From the NCBI RefSeq assembly GCF_005221385.1, contig NZ_CP039903.1, forward strand, positions 2,294,001-2,358,000: a DNA stretch of 64,000 nt. Direction: 5' to 3'. Made by a program: the position numbers and the translations under genes. The DNA comes from Agrobacterium tumefaciens. Its GTDB lineage: Bacteria; Pseudomonadota; Alphaproteobacteria; Rhizobiales; Rhizobiaceae. Shown here piece after piece: positions 44,304-54,017 of the stretch (its first letter is position 1; every line of letters starts with the position of its first letter). Below the pieces are notes generated by a model. That model saw only the letters and a program-made list of their open reading frames with translations, did no database searches and was not told the DNA's origin.

Positions 44304-44335
44304 AAGGGCGTTTCCGGGAGACCGGAAACGCCCTT
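44304..44335. terminator. Bidirectional terminator between pntB and rutF
   Basis: A perfect fourteen-base stem (AAGGGCGTTTCCGG and its complement) with a GAGA loop. The plus side lacks a T run, but the minus side continues TTTTCATTT, so it may also stop readthrough from the rut operon. Confidence 0.8.
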
Positions 44336-44367
44336 CGAATTTCTGAGAAACGACGATACGTTTCGTC

Positions 44368-44480
44368 CGTCATGCCGGACTTGATCCGGCATCCAGCCAC
44401 GGCGCGTCTGCGCCGTGAAAAGAGTCTTACGCGATCAAGGACTTGATCGCGCTGGACCCCGGAACTAGTCCGGGGTGACG
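44368..44480. repeat. Intergenic palindromic repeat, family C
   Basis: Three hairpins in about 113 bases: arm ATGCCGGA, loop CTTGA, arm TCCGGCAT; then GCGATCAAG/CTTGATCGC; then ACCCCGGA, loop ACTAG, TCCGGGGT. Between the first two lies GGCGCG/CGCC and a TGAAAAGAGTC segment shared with family D. It lies between the convergent pntB and rutF genes. Confidence 0.85.
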
Positions 44481-44544
44481 GTGTGCGGATGCTATGGCCG
44501 CGCCAAACAGAACCGTTCCGCGGGATGTTGTCGATAGACCGCGC

Positions 44545-45036
44545 TCAAAGCACCCGGTAACGCCGGTTGAAATACATCAGCGCCTCATCGCCCGCATTAA
44601 TCTTCATACCGACAACATCGCAGATGAGGATATCATGCGTGCCACCGTCATGGGCTTCGCGGATGCGGCAGTCGAAAGAGACGAGCGCGTCTTCCAGAAC
44701 GGGTGCGCCGGTTTCAAGCACGCCCCAGCTGCCGGCAGCAAAACGTTCATCGGCGGGTGTCTTGCCACCAAAAAGCGTGCTCAGCACCTCGTGATGCGCG
44801 GCGAGCGTGTTGACGCAGATGACACCGTTTGTCTTCACCACCTTATAGGCTGAAGCATTGCGGTTGAGGCAGACGAGAAGCGTGGGCGGATTGTCGGAAA
44901 CGCTGCAAACGGCAGTTGCTGCAAAGCCCGCGCGGCCAGCGGCACCATTGGTAGTGACGATGTTGACCGCCGCACCGAGCCGCGCCATGGCGTTTCTGTA
45001 TTCGAGGCTGCGCTCCTGTGCAGTCTTCGTCTCCAT
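44545..45036 (-). CDS. rutF: Flavin reductase RutF
   Basis: A 163-residue NAD(P)H:FMN reductase supplying reduced flavin to the RutA monooxygenase. The sequence [44 protein letters not shown] is highly characteristic of RutF, followed by [16 protein letters not shown] and [11 protein letters not shown] start at the ATG preceded by AGGAAG, which gives an N-terminus of the usual RutF length. A second ATG 33 bases upstream also has a ribosome site. It is the last gene of the rut operon, 59 bases after rutE. Confidence 0.93.
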   Translation of the reverse strand: METKTAQERSLEYRNAMARLGAAVNIVTTNGAAGRAGFAATAVCSVSDNPPTLLVCLNRNASAYKVVKTNGVICVNTLAAHHEVLSTLFGGKTPADERFAAGSWGVLETGAPVLEDALVSFDCRIREAHDGGTHDILICDVVGMKINAGDEALMYFNRRYRVL

Positions 45037-45095
45037 TTCCGCTTCCTTTTCAAGAGACATCATCCGCATCTAACCCATCCTTCCTTAACAGGCCA

Positions 45096-45686
45096 TCAAG
45101 CCAGCACACAGGCGTCTTCAAAGCCAAGCCGCGGCAGCCGGCCGAAGAGCTTCGACGGATCGCCATGACCGAGATTGATCAGGAAATTGGATTTCCACGT
45201 CGTGCCGGCGAAAAACGCCGCATCCACCTTGCCCTTGTCGAAACCGGACATGGCCCCGGTATCCAGCCCCAAAGCCCGGGCCGCGAGAATGAGATAACCC
45301 GCCTGCAGGGTGCCATTGCGAAAGGCCGTTTCCTCGGCGACAGCAGGGCTGGACGTGAACCACGAACGGGCATCGGCATGGGGAAACAGCATCGGCAGTT
45401 TCTCGTAAAATTCACTATCGATGGCAGCGATGACGGTCACGGGTGCCGCCATGGTCTTTTCAAGATTGCCGGAAGACAGCGCCGGCCGAAGCTTTTCCTT
45501 CGCTTCCGGGCTGCGCACGAACACGAAACGGCCGGGCGAGCAATTGGCCGAAGTCGGCCCCATCTTCGTCAGATCGTACAGCGCGCCTAGCGTCTCGTCG
45601 CTGACCGGCTTGTCTGTCCAGCCATTGTGGGTGCGTGCTTCGGTGAAGAGCGTTGCAAGTGCCTTGTCGTCCAGTGCTGTCGTCAT
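45096..45686 (-). CDS. rutE: Malonic semialdehyde reductase RutE
   Basis: A 196-residue nitroreductase-fold flavoenzyme that reduces toxic malonic semialdehyde, the end product of uracil breakdown, to 3-hydroxypropionate. The nitroreductase FMN-binding start [20 protein letters not shown] and [16 protein letters not shown], the middle [24 protein letters not shown] and the end [15 protein letters not shown] all match RutE. Length is as in E. coli (196). It is placed between rutD and rutF in the same order as the E. coli operon. Confidence 0.95.
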   Translation of the reverse strand: MTTALDDKALATLFTEARTHNGWTDKPVSDETLGALYDLTKMGPTSANCSPGRFVFVRSPEAKEKLRPALSSGNLEKTMAAPVTVIAAIDSEFYEKLPMLFPHADARSWFTSSPAVAEETAFRNGTLQAGYLILAARALGLDTGAMSGFDKGKVDAAFFAGTTWKSNFLINLGHGDPSKLFGRLPRLGFEDACVLA

Positions 45687-45703
45687 TGTCCTAAAAAATC
45701 CCG

Positions 45704-46495
45704 TCAGAATGTTCGTGTTGCCGGTAGCAGAAACTGCAAAAGTCGTGCGTTGAAAAGGTCAGGTTCGGTAATATTGACCGCATGCGCCCCGAAATCGAGA
45801 AGGCAGAGTTCGCCCTGCGGCAAACCCTCAACGAGACGCAGGGAGCGGGTATAGGGCACCAGAAGATCGTCTTTCGTGCCCACCACCAGAACCGGATTGC
45901 CGACATCGCCAAGTCGACGGTCGACATCAAAAGCCCGAAGCGCCGCAATACGCCGCAGCACATTCGCCCTGCCCTGAAAATGCGCGACGCCATGCACGTC
46001 GTCGCGGGCCAGCCGTTCCTGATGTTCCGACATCCAGGCGGCCGGATAAAGAAACAGCGGCTGGGCTTTGACGAATGCCTCGACACCGGATTTCTCCAGA
46101 AGCTCGATCCGCACATCGAAGCAGCGCCCGGAATGCGGATCGGCCTTGCTCCATGCATTGATGAGAACCAGCCTGTCGATGATGCCGGGCCTGCGCAGCG
46201 CGATATCGAGACCGATCAGTCCGCCAAGCGCGTGGCCCATGAAGTGGAATGTTTCGAGGTTCAGCGCCGAGACGATTTCCAGCACATCATCCGCCATCGC
46301 CGATATGCCGCCATCCAGCGGCACCTCGCCGCCGGTCCTGCCGGTTCCGCGATGGTCATAGGTGACGATCCGGAAATGATCGGCAAGGGCTTCGATCTGC
46401 GGTGCCCAATAGGCGCCCGATCCGCCCAGTCCCGATGACAGCAGGATGGTGGGCGCTTCAGGGTCGGTGCGGCCATGAACCTCGAAATGCATCAT
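45704..46495 (-). CDS. rutD: RutD, alpha/beta-hydrolase-fold protein of pyrimidine degradation
   Basis: A 263-residue alpha/beta hydrolase homologue assigned to hydrolysis or breakdown of aminoacrylate in the Rut pathway. [31 protein letters not shown] and [20 protein letters not shown] are diagnostic. The nucleophile elbow reads GHALGG with Ala89 in place of Ser. As I recall, E. coli RutD has the same Ala, so this is a family trait and not decay. The start ATG gives [12 protein letters not shown]. It follows rutC by 14 bases. The reaction may be largely spontaneous, with RutD assisting. Confidence 0.92.
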   Translation of the reverse strand: MMHFEVHGRTDPEAPTILLSSGLGGSGAYWAPQIEALADHFRIVTYDHRGTGRTGGEVPLDGGISAMADDVLEIVSALNLETFHFMGHALGGLIGLDIALRRPGIIDRLVLINAWSKADPHSGRCFDVRIELLEKSGVEAFVKAQPLFLYPAAWMSEHQERLARDDVHGVAHFQGRANVLRRIAALRAFDVDRRLGDVGNPVLVVGTKDDLLVPYTRSLRLVEGLPQGELCLLDFGAHAVNITEPDLFNARLLQFLLPATRTF

Positions 46496-46509
46496 CGTGC
46501 CGCTTCGCC

Positions 46510-46896
46510 TTATTTGCCGATATGGGCGACGGTGGCGATTTCCACCAGCGCGTCGGGCTTCACAAGGCCGCACTGGATGCAATACCGCGCCGGCTTGTCG
46601 CCGGGGAAATATTCGGCATAGACCGTGTTGACGGCCTGGTAGTTCGCCCAGTCGGTGATGAAAATATGGTTCATCGTCACATCCTCCATCGTGCCGCCGG
46701 CGGTTTCGATGACGGACTTGATGGTGTCAAGAACATGGCGGGTCTGCGCACTGGCATCGCCCACATGCACGACATTATTGTCCTTGTCGAAAGGCAGCGT
46801 GCCGGAAACATAAACCACGCCATCGGCAAGGGTTCCCGGTGAAAAGGGAGCGATGGGTTTGCTGGTGCCGGCGGGCACGACAATCTTCTTCGGCAT
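46510..46896 (-). CDS. rutC: Aminoacrylate deaminase RutC (Rid/YjgF family)
   Basis: A 128-residue Rid-family protein, exactly the size of RutC. The opening [20 protein letters not shown], the [24 protein letters not shown] strand region and [22 protein letters not shown] match the family. The conserved Arg and Glu that bind the substrate carboxylate are in [11 protein letters not shown] and [12 protein letters not shown]. An AGGAG leader lies six bases before the ATG. Its role is to remove the reactive enamine released after RutB. It sits 25 bases after rutB. Confidence 0.95.
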   Translation of the reverse strand: MPKKIVVPAGTSKPIAPFSPGTLADGVVYVSGTLPFDKDNNVVHVGDASAQTRHVLDTIKSVIETAGGTMEDVTMNHIFITDWANYQAVNTVYAEYFPGDKPARYCIQCGLVKPDALVEIATVAHIGK

Positions 46897-46921
46897 TTCG
46901 TTCTCCTCTTGTGGTTGGATA

Positions 46922-47658
46922 TCAAGCGCTGACGGGTGCGGCCTGCGAGATGACACCGCAGAAATCATTGACGGTGGCGACCCAGCCGAAAAATTTCTCG
47001 ACATTGTAGACCGTCGCCTGCTGGATATAGTCCGGACCCAGATGATGGGTGGCATCTTCCAGCATCACCCCGAAATATTCGAGATGGAAGGCATCGCGCA
47101 GCGAGCTTTCGACGCAGACATTGGTGGCGATGCCGACGAACACCAGATTGCGGATGCCGCGGGCGCGCAAAACGCTGTCCATATTGGTGTTGAAGAACCC
47201 GCTATAACGCGTTTTCGGCACCAGAATATCGCCCGGCTGCGGTTGCAACTCATCGACGATGGCATAATCCCACGTGCCCTTGGCCAAAAGCTGGCCCTGC
47301 AGTTCCGGCCTCTTGCGCATGGTCTTCAGGGCGTTGGACTTGTGCCAGTTGGGTGAACCCGGCCCGCCCGCCTCAACATAATCCTTGTCCCAGCCATTCT
47401 GGAAATAAATGACCTGAACACCTGCTGCGCGCGCCGCATCCAGCGTCTTCTTGATGTTGGCGATGGTGCCCTTGGCCCCTGATATATCGAACCCGGCCAG
47501 ATCGACATAACCGCCCTCTGTCGAATAGGCGTTCTGCATGTCGACCACGACAACGGCGGTCTCGCTGGGTTTCAGGGTAATCGGCTCCGGCCTTGCGGGA
47601 AGAGTGACACTTTCCGAACGGCTTTCCGGTCCCTTGTAGCCCGCCACGACGGCTTCGC

Positions 47659-47662
<4 letters not shown>
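46922..47662 (-). CDS. rutB: Ureidoacrylate/peroxyureidoacrylate amidohydrolase RutB
   Basis: A 246-residue cysteine hydrolase of the isochorismatase-like family that cuts the RutA product into carbamate and aminoacrylate. The catalytic triad is Asp41 ([10 protein letters not shown]), Lys150 ([10 protein letters not shown]) and Cys183 ([16 protein letters not shown]). [31 protein letters not shown] is typical of RutB. The start ATG overlaps the rutA stop (ATGA), so the two are translationally coupled. Length is close to E. coli RutB (230-244). Confidence 0.95.
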
Positions 47663-48750
<1,088 letters not shown>

Positions 48751-48769
48751 TTTGCTGTTCCCTTTTTAC

Positions 48770-48786
48770 GTCAGGTGTCTCCTGAC
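48770..48786 (-). promoter_or_regulatory. Hairpin in rutA 5' leader
   Basis: GTCAGG and CCTGAC flank a five-base loop, 20 bases before the rutA start. This short stem could influence translation or be part of an operator; no more can be said. Confidence 0.3.
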
Positions 48787-48831
48787 TTGACAAAAGAGTA
48801 GCAGGTTCCGTGCCAGACCAAATAAAATAAT

Positions 48832-48903
48832 TTTATCAAATGGATAAAATTTTGGGGTGAGCGGAGCCTTGACCAAAAGGCAAAAAATTTATCATTTGGT
48901 CAA
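48832..48903. promoter_or_regulatory. Three RutR-like operator boxes upstream of rutA
   Basis: Three 16-base sequences align with the RutR consensus (TTGACCA, two bases, TGGTCAA): TTTATCA-AA-TGGATAA at 48832-48847, TTGACCA-AA-AGGCAAA at 48869-48884 (perfect left half), and TTTATCA-TT-TGGTCAA at 48888-48903 (perfect right half). They lie 82-153 bases before rutA, in the promoter region. The gap 48751-49156 otherwise holds only a repeat. Confidence 0.65.
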
Positions 48904-48998
48904 AATATTTGCCTGTTTATTCGGCAGAAATGAATAGAAAAAGGACGACCCACAGGCCGTCCCCAATATACGCGACGAAAAAGCTCCAACCTCTCTGC

Positions 48999-49075
48999 CG
49001 TCATCCTCGGGCTTGACCCGAGGATCCATAACCCACTGAAATCAATGGATCCTCAGGTCAAGCCCGAGGATGACG
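48999..49075. repeat. Intergenic palindromic repeat, family B copy 3
   Basis: The left hairpin has arm ATCCTCGGG, loop CTTGA and arm CCCGAGGAT; the right arm is the near-reciprocal with one base mismatch (CCTCAGGTC). The centre includes ATCCAT/ATGGAT, pairing further. It lies between rutA and the haem oxygenase gene. Confidence 0.88.
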
Positions 49076-49156
49076 TCGAATACTGAGCAAGTTCTGTCGA
49101 CAAACTTTGGTGGACCTACCGGTCACCATTTTCAATCATGCAGCTATGCCAAAACC

Positions 49157-49768
49157 TCAGACGAGGCGCTGCTGCGCATAGGCATGTACGGCCCGGAACG
49201 CAGCCTCGGCACCCGCGACAACCCGCTCTTCCTCTTCAACCGTCAGCGCAATTTCATCGAGTGCTGCGGTGAACGTGCGCCAGTGCAGGCCGCGTCCTTC
49301 CGGTGCTCCGGCCAGATGGCGCGCGCCGAATTCTTCGGTCAGGCCAAGCTTGGCCGCATCTTTCAGCAGGAAAGCCGCACCGAGATTGGAGCCTTCGACC
49401 ACATAAAGCCAGCCCATCGCCTCCGGCAGATCGAACGGCGTTTCGCCGGTGAAACGCGCAGCCTTGGCTTCCGGAATAGCAAGATCGAGATCGGCAAGGT
49501 CCTGCTCGATCATGGCGAGACGGCGGCGGCCTTTGAGATCGGGAAGCAGGCCATCAAGCGTGGCATTGGAAAAGAAAACGTCGAGGTCGCGATGGAAAAG
49601 ATATTGGGTTTCGACGAATTTGCCGAAGTTTTCCCGGCTCTCGAACGGCTTGGATGCCATGATGAAGGTATCGAGATCGCCATGGGCGCCACGCGTCGCC
49701 GCCTTCAGGCGCTTGACGCGGCTCTGTTCAATCTCTGCCACAGGCGCTGTCTGCTCCGCAATGGTCAT
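49157..49768 (-). CDS. Biliverdin-producing haem oxygenase
   Basis: A 203-residue helical haem oxygenase that cleaves haem to biliverdin, CO and iron. The proximal His ligand is likely His29 in LKAATRGAHGDLDTFI. The distal helix has the glycine-rich EAMGWLYVVEGSNLGAAFLLKDA, characteristic of bacterial enzymes such as BphO/HemO. The chosen ATG follows AAAGGGACC; a longer frame upstream has no ribosome site. It stands alone after a family-B repeat. It could serve iron release from haem imported by the Hmu system, or supply bilin chromophore to a bacteriophytochrome. No phytochrome gene is nearby. Confidence 0.9.
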   Translation of the reverse strand: MTIAEQTAPVAEIEQSRVKRLKAATRGAHGDLDTFIMASKPFESRENFGKFVETQYLFHRDLDVFFSNATLDGLLPDLKGRRRLAMIEQDLADLDLAIPEAKAARFTGETPFDLPEAMGWLYVVEGSNLGAAFLLKDAAKLGLTEEFGARHLAGAPEGRGLHWRTFTAALDEIALTVEEEERVVAGAEAAFRAVHAYAQQRLV

Positions 49769-50080
49769 GGTGATGGTCCCTTTATCCCTATATTCAGACT
49801 GCCTGATAAAAATCTTTACTCCAACAGTCAAATTTTATTTTCGCATTTTTTCGTGACCCCTGGCAGAGAAAACCTGCGGGCAAAAGCGGCAGCAAACGGC
49901 ATCCGCGCCAATCATCGGCAATGGCCCCATCCTCGACCACAAACAGACAAGGCACCCGCCGCGTCGAAAAGCGAATTCCTCCCCCGGTCCCGAACGTTAC
50001 AAATCACGTTACAATTACCGCTTTACAACTAACATGTCAGTATGCCATCAATCTGCGGTCACCTTGGAGGAGCATCTTAA

Positions 50081-50965
50081 TTGACCCAGAAATTCGGCCT
50101 TTCAGCAGCCCTGACGACACCGTTCAAAGCGGATGGAAACGTCGATATCGATGCGATGATCGCGCATGCCCGCCGCTGCCTTGCAAATGGCTGCGACAGC
50201 GTGACACTGTTCGGCACCACCGGCGAGGGGTGCTCGGTCGGCAGCCGTGAACGGCAGATCATTCTTTCCCGTTTCATTGAAGCTGGCATTGAACCCTCCC
50301 GCCTCGTCACCGGCGTTCTGGTGGATTCCATCGAGGATGCGGCCGAACAATCGGCGGAAGCGTTGAGCGCGGGCGCTCGCAATATCCTTCTCGCCCCGCC
50401 TTCCTATTTCAAGAATGTCAGCGATGACGGGCTGTTTGCCTGGTTCTCTGCCGTTTTTGCAAAAATCGGCAAGGATGCCCGTGACATTCTCGTCTACAAC
50501 ATTCCGTCCGTGACCATGGTGACATTGTCGGTCGAGCTGGTGGGACGGCTGAGAGAAGCCTTCCCCGGCATCGTCACCGGCGTCAAGGATTCCTCCGGCA
50601 ACTGGAGCCATACAGAGCGTCTGCTGAAGGAGCACGGCGACCTCGCCATCCTGATCGGCGATGAGCGCGATCTCGCCAGGGGCGTTCGCCTCGGCGGTCA
50701 GGGCGCGATATCGGGCGTTGCCAATTTCCTGACGCAGGAAGTGCGCGCCATGGCCGTTGACGGCAAGGACGACAAGCGCATCGTCGATCTTGTTGTGGAA
50801 CTTCTGAAATTTCCGGTTACGCCTGCCGTCAAGGTGCTGGTATCACACACGACAGGCGAAAATATCTGGGCGGATGTGCGCGCACCGCTCGTTACGATTT
50901 CGGCTGAAGACCGGCGGCGGATCGAAGGCGCTTTCGATGCGCTGTTTCGCAAACAGGCCGCTTGA
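50081..50965 (+). CDS. Dihydrodipicolinate synthase/N-acetylneuraminate lyase family aldolase
   Basis: A 294-residue class I aldolase of the DapA/NanA superfamily. The Schiff-base Lys169 is in GIVTGVKDSSGNW and the proton-relay Tyr139 in ILVYNIPSV. The carboxylate-binding loop is FGTTGEG at 44-50. The start is a TTG with GGAGG ten bases upstream. This is probably not the housekeeping DapA: it is followed immediately by a GntR regulator and a sugar ABC importer, and the active-site surroundings (APPSYFKNVSDDGL) differ from classical DapA. It may cleave or dehydrate a 2-keto-3-deoxy sugar acid. The substrate is unknown. Confidence 0.87.
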   Translation: MTQKFGLSAALTTPFKADGNVDIDAMIAHARRCLANGCDSVTLFGTTGEGCSVGSRERQIILSRFIEAGIEPSRLVTGVLVDSIEDAAEQSAEALSAGARNILLAPPSYFKNVSDDGLFAWFSAVFAKIGKDARDILVYNIPSVTMVTLSVELVGRLREAFPGIVTGVKDSSGNWSHTERLLKEHGDLAILIGDERDLARGVRLGGQGAISGVANFLTQEVRAMAVDGKDDKRIVDLVVELLKFPVTPAVKVLVSHTTGENIWADVRAPLVTISAEDRRRIEGAFDALFRKQAA

Positions 50966-50986
50966 ACAGGCCTTGAAAGGTTGAGC

Positions 50987-51643
50987 ATGGACGATACCGG
51001 CGAACAGACATTGCGGGAACGGGCGTATGAAAGCTTTACGCATCACCTTCTCTCGCGTGATGTTCGCCCGGGGCAATTCATCTCGCAACGCCGCCTCGTG
51101 GAACTGACGGGTCTGCCGCTGGGGGCGATCCGGGAGGCAATTCCGCGGCTGGAGGCGGAAGGGCTGATCAAGACCGTGCCGCAACGCGGCTTGCAGGTCG
51201 CCCATATCGACATCAACCTTATCCGTGAGGCATTCCAGTTCCGCATCTTCCTCGAAAAGGAAGCCGTGGCGCTGTTTACCCGTTCGGCTTCCGACGAAAC
51301 TATCGCCAAGCTTCTGAAACAGCATCGCGATATCGCCGAAGCGGCTGAAAATAATGGAGAATCGCCGGAGCTCGATCAGCATGCGCAACAGGTGGACTGG
51401 GGCATGCACGATGCCTTCATCGATGCGCTCGGCAATTCGATCATCTCGAACGCCTATCGGGTCAATTCCATCAAGATGCGCCTCATCAACCAGGAGCGCT
51501 TTCGCATCGCCGGCCATGTGAAGTCGGTGATGAAGGAACATCTCGCCATTCTCGAGGCCATCGAGAGGCGATCCGTCGAAGACGCCGTGGAGCGTCTGAC
51601 CGCCCATATCCGCAACGCAAGGGACAGGGCGCTGGCGGTATAG
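50987..51643 (+). CDS. GntR-family regulator (FadR/FCD type)
   Basis: A 218-residue repressor with an N-terminal winged helix (LRERAYESFTHHLLSRDVRPGQFISQRRLVELTGLPLGAIREAIPRLEAEG) and an all-helical FCD ligand-binding domain (about 85-210). Metal-binding residues of the FCD are suggested by DWGMHDAFIDALGN and VKSVMKEHLAILEAIERR, where His/Asp positions are kept. The ATG has GAAAGG six bases upstream and lies 22 bases after the aldolase gene. It probably senses the sugar acid handled by this cassette and controls the downstream importer. Confidence 0.9.
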   Translation: MDDTGEQTLRERAYESFTHHLLSRDVRPGQFISQRRLVELTGLPLGAIREAIPRLEAEGLIKTVPQRGLQVAHIDINLIREAFQFRIFLEKEAVALFTRSASDETIAKLLKQHRDIAEAAENNGESPELDQHAQQVDWGMHDAFIDALGNSIISNAYRVNSIKMRLINQERFRIAGHVKSVMKEHLAILEAIERRSVEDAVERLTAHIRNARDRALAV

Positions 51644-51644
51644 G

Positions 51645-51687
51645 GCAATTCCGGCAGGGACTAAAGAGGATCCTGCGCCGGAATTGC
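51645..51687 (+). terminator. Hairpin related to family-A repeat, after GntR gene
   Basis: A ten-base stem GCAATTCCGG/CCGGAATTGC with an inner AGGA/TCCT pairing, starting two bases after the GntR stop. It has the arm sequence of the family-A repeat at 54894. It may attenuate transcription between regulator and importer genes. Confidence 0.55.
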
Positions 51688-51747
51688 ATGAAAATAAGCA
51701 ACAAGCCGGGGTGAGGAGAATTTCCGGCTAACTGGAGGAGAACTGAC

Positions 51748-53079
51748 ATGACGCATTCATTGCTCAACCCCACGCGTCGCGCCTTTCTGGCAGGCACGGC
51801 CGCGATTGGCGGCAGCGCGATGCTCGGCATTCGCCCGGCATCGGCGGCGGTGAACTGGAAAAAACACGCCGGCACCACGCTTGAAGTTAACCTCGTCAAA
51901 AGCCCGCGCAGCGAAACGCTGATCAAATATCTCGGCGAATTCGAAGAGCTGACCGGCATCAAGGTCAATGCCGAAGCAACGCCGGAACAGCAGCAGCGCC
52001 AGAAGGTCGTCATCGAGCTTTCTTCCGGCAAGCCGAGCTTCGATGTGGTGCATCTGAGCTACCACGTGCAGAAACGCCAGTTTGAAAAGGGCAAGTGGCT
52101 GGCCGATATCAGCGGTTTCCTGAAGGACCCGTCGCTGACCGATCCGTCGCTGGTCGAGAAGGATTTCGCCGAGGCCGGCATGCTGTTTGCCAAGGATAGC
52201 GACGGCGTGCTGCGCTCGCTGCCCTTCTCGGTGGATTACTGGATTGTCTACTGGAACAAGGACCTCTTCGAAGCCAAGGGCCTGAAATACCCTGAGACCT
52301 TCGAAGAACTGGTGACGGCGGCGGAAAAGATCACCGACCCCGCAACCAACACCTATGGTTTCGTGGCGCGTGGCCTGAAGAACGCCAACACCCCGGTCTG
52401 GACCTCGCTGATGCTGGGTTACGGCGCAAAGCCCATCAGCGCGGACGGAAAGATCGACACCGAATCCAAGGAAGCGGTGGAAGCCGCCAAGCTTTACCAG
52501 CGCCTGATGACCAAAGCCGCCCCTCCCGGCGTTTCCGGCTTCAACTGGGCGGAAGCGCAGTCGGCCTTCCTGCAGGGCAAGATCGGCATGTGGTTCGACG
52601 GCGTCGGCTTTGCGCCGCCGATCGAGAATCCGGAAAAATCCCGCGTGGTCGGCAAGGTCGGTTACGGCGTCATGCCGAAAGGCCCGGCAACACAGGCAGC
52701 CGGCACGTTTGGCGATGGCCTCGGCGTCGTCGAAGCCAGCAGCAAGAAGGAAGCCGCCTATCTCTTCTGCCAATGGGCGATCTCGCATGAAATGGGCGCG
52801 CGTCTCCTGCAGGCCGGTGCGGGCGTTCCCTTCCGCCAGTCCATCCTCGAAGACCAGAAGGTGCGCGAAGGCGTGAAGATGCCGGCCGCCTGGCTGGATG
52901 CGGTCGTCGGTTCCGGCAAGGTCTCGCAGCTTGCGCTGCCCGTCATCATTCCGGTGACGGAATTCCGCGACATCTACGGGGTCGGCCTCACCAACATGAT
53001 CGGCGGCGCAGACCCGGCAGCCGAGCTGAAAAAGGCGACGGAACAGTTCGCACCCGTTCTGGCGCGTAGCGAGGGATAA
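51748..53079 (+). CDS. Sugar ABC transporter substrate-binding protein
   Basis: A 443-residue cluster B (MalE-like) binding protein. The N-terminus carries a twin-arginine-like motif (PTRRAFLAGTAAIGG) and a signal core ending near PASA-AVNWK. The mature protein shows TLEVNLVKSPRSETLIKYLGEFEELTGIKVN, the classical first-domain start, and GKIGMWFDGVGFAPPIEN near residue 275 in the second lobe. A GGAGGAG ribosome site precedes the ATG. The TAA overlaps the permease ATG (TAATG). The ligand is unknown; the fold handles mono- and disaccharides and polyols. Confidence 0.92.
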   Translation: MTHSLLNPTRRAFLAGTAAIGGSAMLGIRPASAAVNWKKHAGTTLEVNLVKSPRSETLIKYLGEFEELTGIKVNAEATPEQQQRQKVVIELSSGKPSFDVVHLSYHVQKRQFEKGKWLADISGFLKDPSLTDPSLVEKDFAEAGMLFAKDSDGVLRSLPFSVDYWIVYWNKDLFEAKGLKYPETFEELVTAAEKITDPATNTYGFVARGLKNANTPVWTSLMLGYGAKPISADGKIDTESKEAVEAAKLYQRLMTKAAPPGVSGFNWAEAQSAFLQGKIGMWFDGVGFAPPIENPEKSRVVGKVGYGVMPKGPATQAAGTFGDGLGVVEASSKKEAAYLFCQWAISHEMGARLLQAGAGVPFRQSILEDQKVREGVKMPAAWLDAVVGSGKVSQLALPVIIPVTEFRDIYGVGLTNMIGGADPAAELKKATEQFAPVLARSEG

Positions 53080-54017
53080 TGGCCTCCGTGAGCATCGAAA
53101 ACACCAAGACAGGCGCAAGCCGGAAAGAAGGGAGCAGGCCGGCAAGGCTTGCTCCCAACTACTGGCCCTTCGTCATACCGGCACTTGTCGTCATTCTGGC
53201 GGTGATCGTTTTTCCATGGGTCTTCACACTCTGGATGAGCGCGCATCGCTGGACGCTTGGGCAGGAGCAGAGCTTTATCGGTTTCGAGAATTATATAAGG
53301 CTCGCCAGCGATATCAGGTTCTGGGAATCACTCTGGCACACGCTCATCTATACCGTGCTGTCGGTGGTCGCCCCGCTTATCCTCGGAACATTGGCGGCGC
53401 TGGTTTTCGATGCGCAGTTTCCGCTGCGCGGTTTCCTGCGCGGCGTCTTCGTCATGCCGATGATGGCGACCCCGGTCGCCATCGCGCTCGTCTGGACCAT
53501 GATGTTCCACCCACAGCTCGGCGTTCTGAACTACCTGCTGTCCTTCATCCACATCGGCCCACTGGAATGGATCTACAACCAGTCCACCGTCATTCCTTCG
53601 CTGGTGCTGGTGGAAACCTGGCAATGGACACCGCTCGTCATGCTGATCGTGCTCGGCGGGCTGGCCGCAGTACCCCGCGAACCCTATGAGAGCGCCGAAA
53701 TCGACGGCGCCAATGCCTGGCAGAAATTCCGTTACCTGACCATGCCGATGATCGCGCCGTTCCTGATGATCGCCGTCATCATCCGCTCCATCGACGCCGT
53801 CAAAAGCTTCGACATCATCTATGCGATGACGCAAGGCGGACCCGGCACGGCGTCGGAAACCATCAACATCTATCTCTACAATACGGCATTCGCCTATTAC
53901 GACATCGGTTACGGCTCAGCCATGGCCGTCGTCTTCTTCATCATCATCGTGGCGCTGTCCTTCGTGCTTCTAATGGTGCGCCAGCGCTCGCAATGGAACG
54001 AGATGGAGGATCGCTGA
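53079..54017 (+). CDS. Sugar ABC transporter permease (MalF/UgpA-like)
   Basis: A 312-residue inner-membrane permease with six helices of the MalF type and a long N-terminal tail. The EAA coupling loop is present as EPYESAEIDGANAWQKFRYLTMPMIAPFL near residue 205-233. The first helix is near 28-50 (WPFVIPALVVILAVIVFPWVFTLWMS). Its start shares one base with the preceding stop, and the following permease begins in the TGATG of its stop, so expression is tightly coupled. Confidence 0.93.
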   Translation: MASVSIENTKTGASRKEGSRPARLAPNYWPFVIPALVVILAVIVFPWVFTLWMSAHRWTLGQEQSFIGFENYIRLASDIRFWESLWHTLIYTVLSVVAPLILGTLAALVFDAQFPLRGFLRGVFVMPMMATPVAIALVWTMMFHPQLGVLNYLLSFIHIGPLEWIYNQSTVIPSLVLVETWQWTPLVMLIVLGGLAAVPREPYESAEIDGANAWQKFRYLTMPMIAPFLMIAVIIRSIDAVKSFDIIYAMTQGGPGTASETINIYLYNTAFAYYDIGYGSAMAVVFFIIIVALSFVLLMVRQRSQWNEMEDR

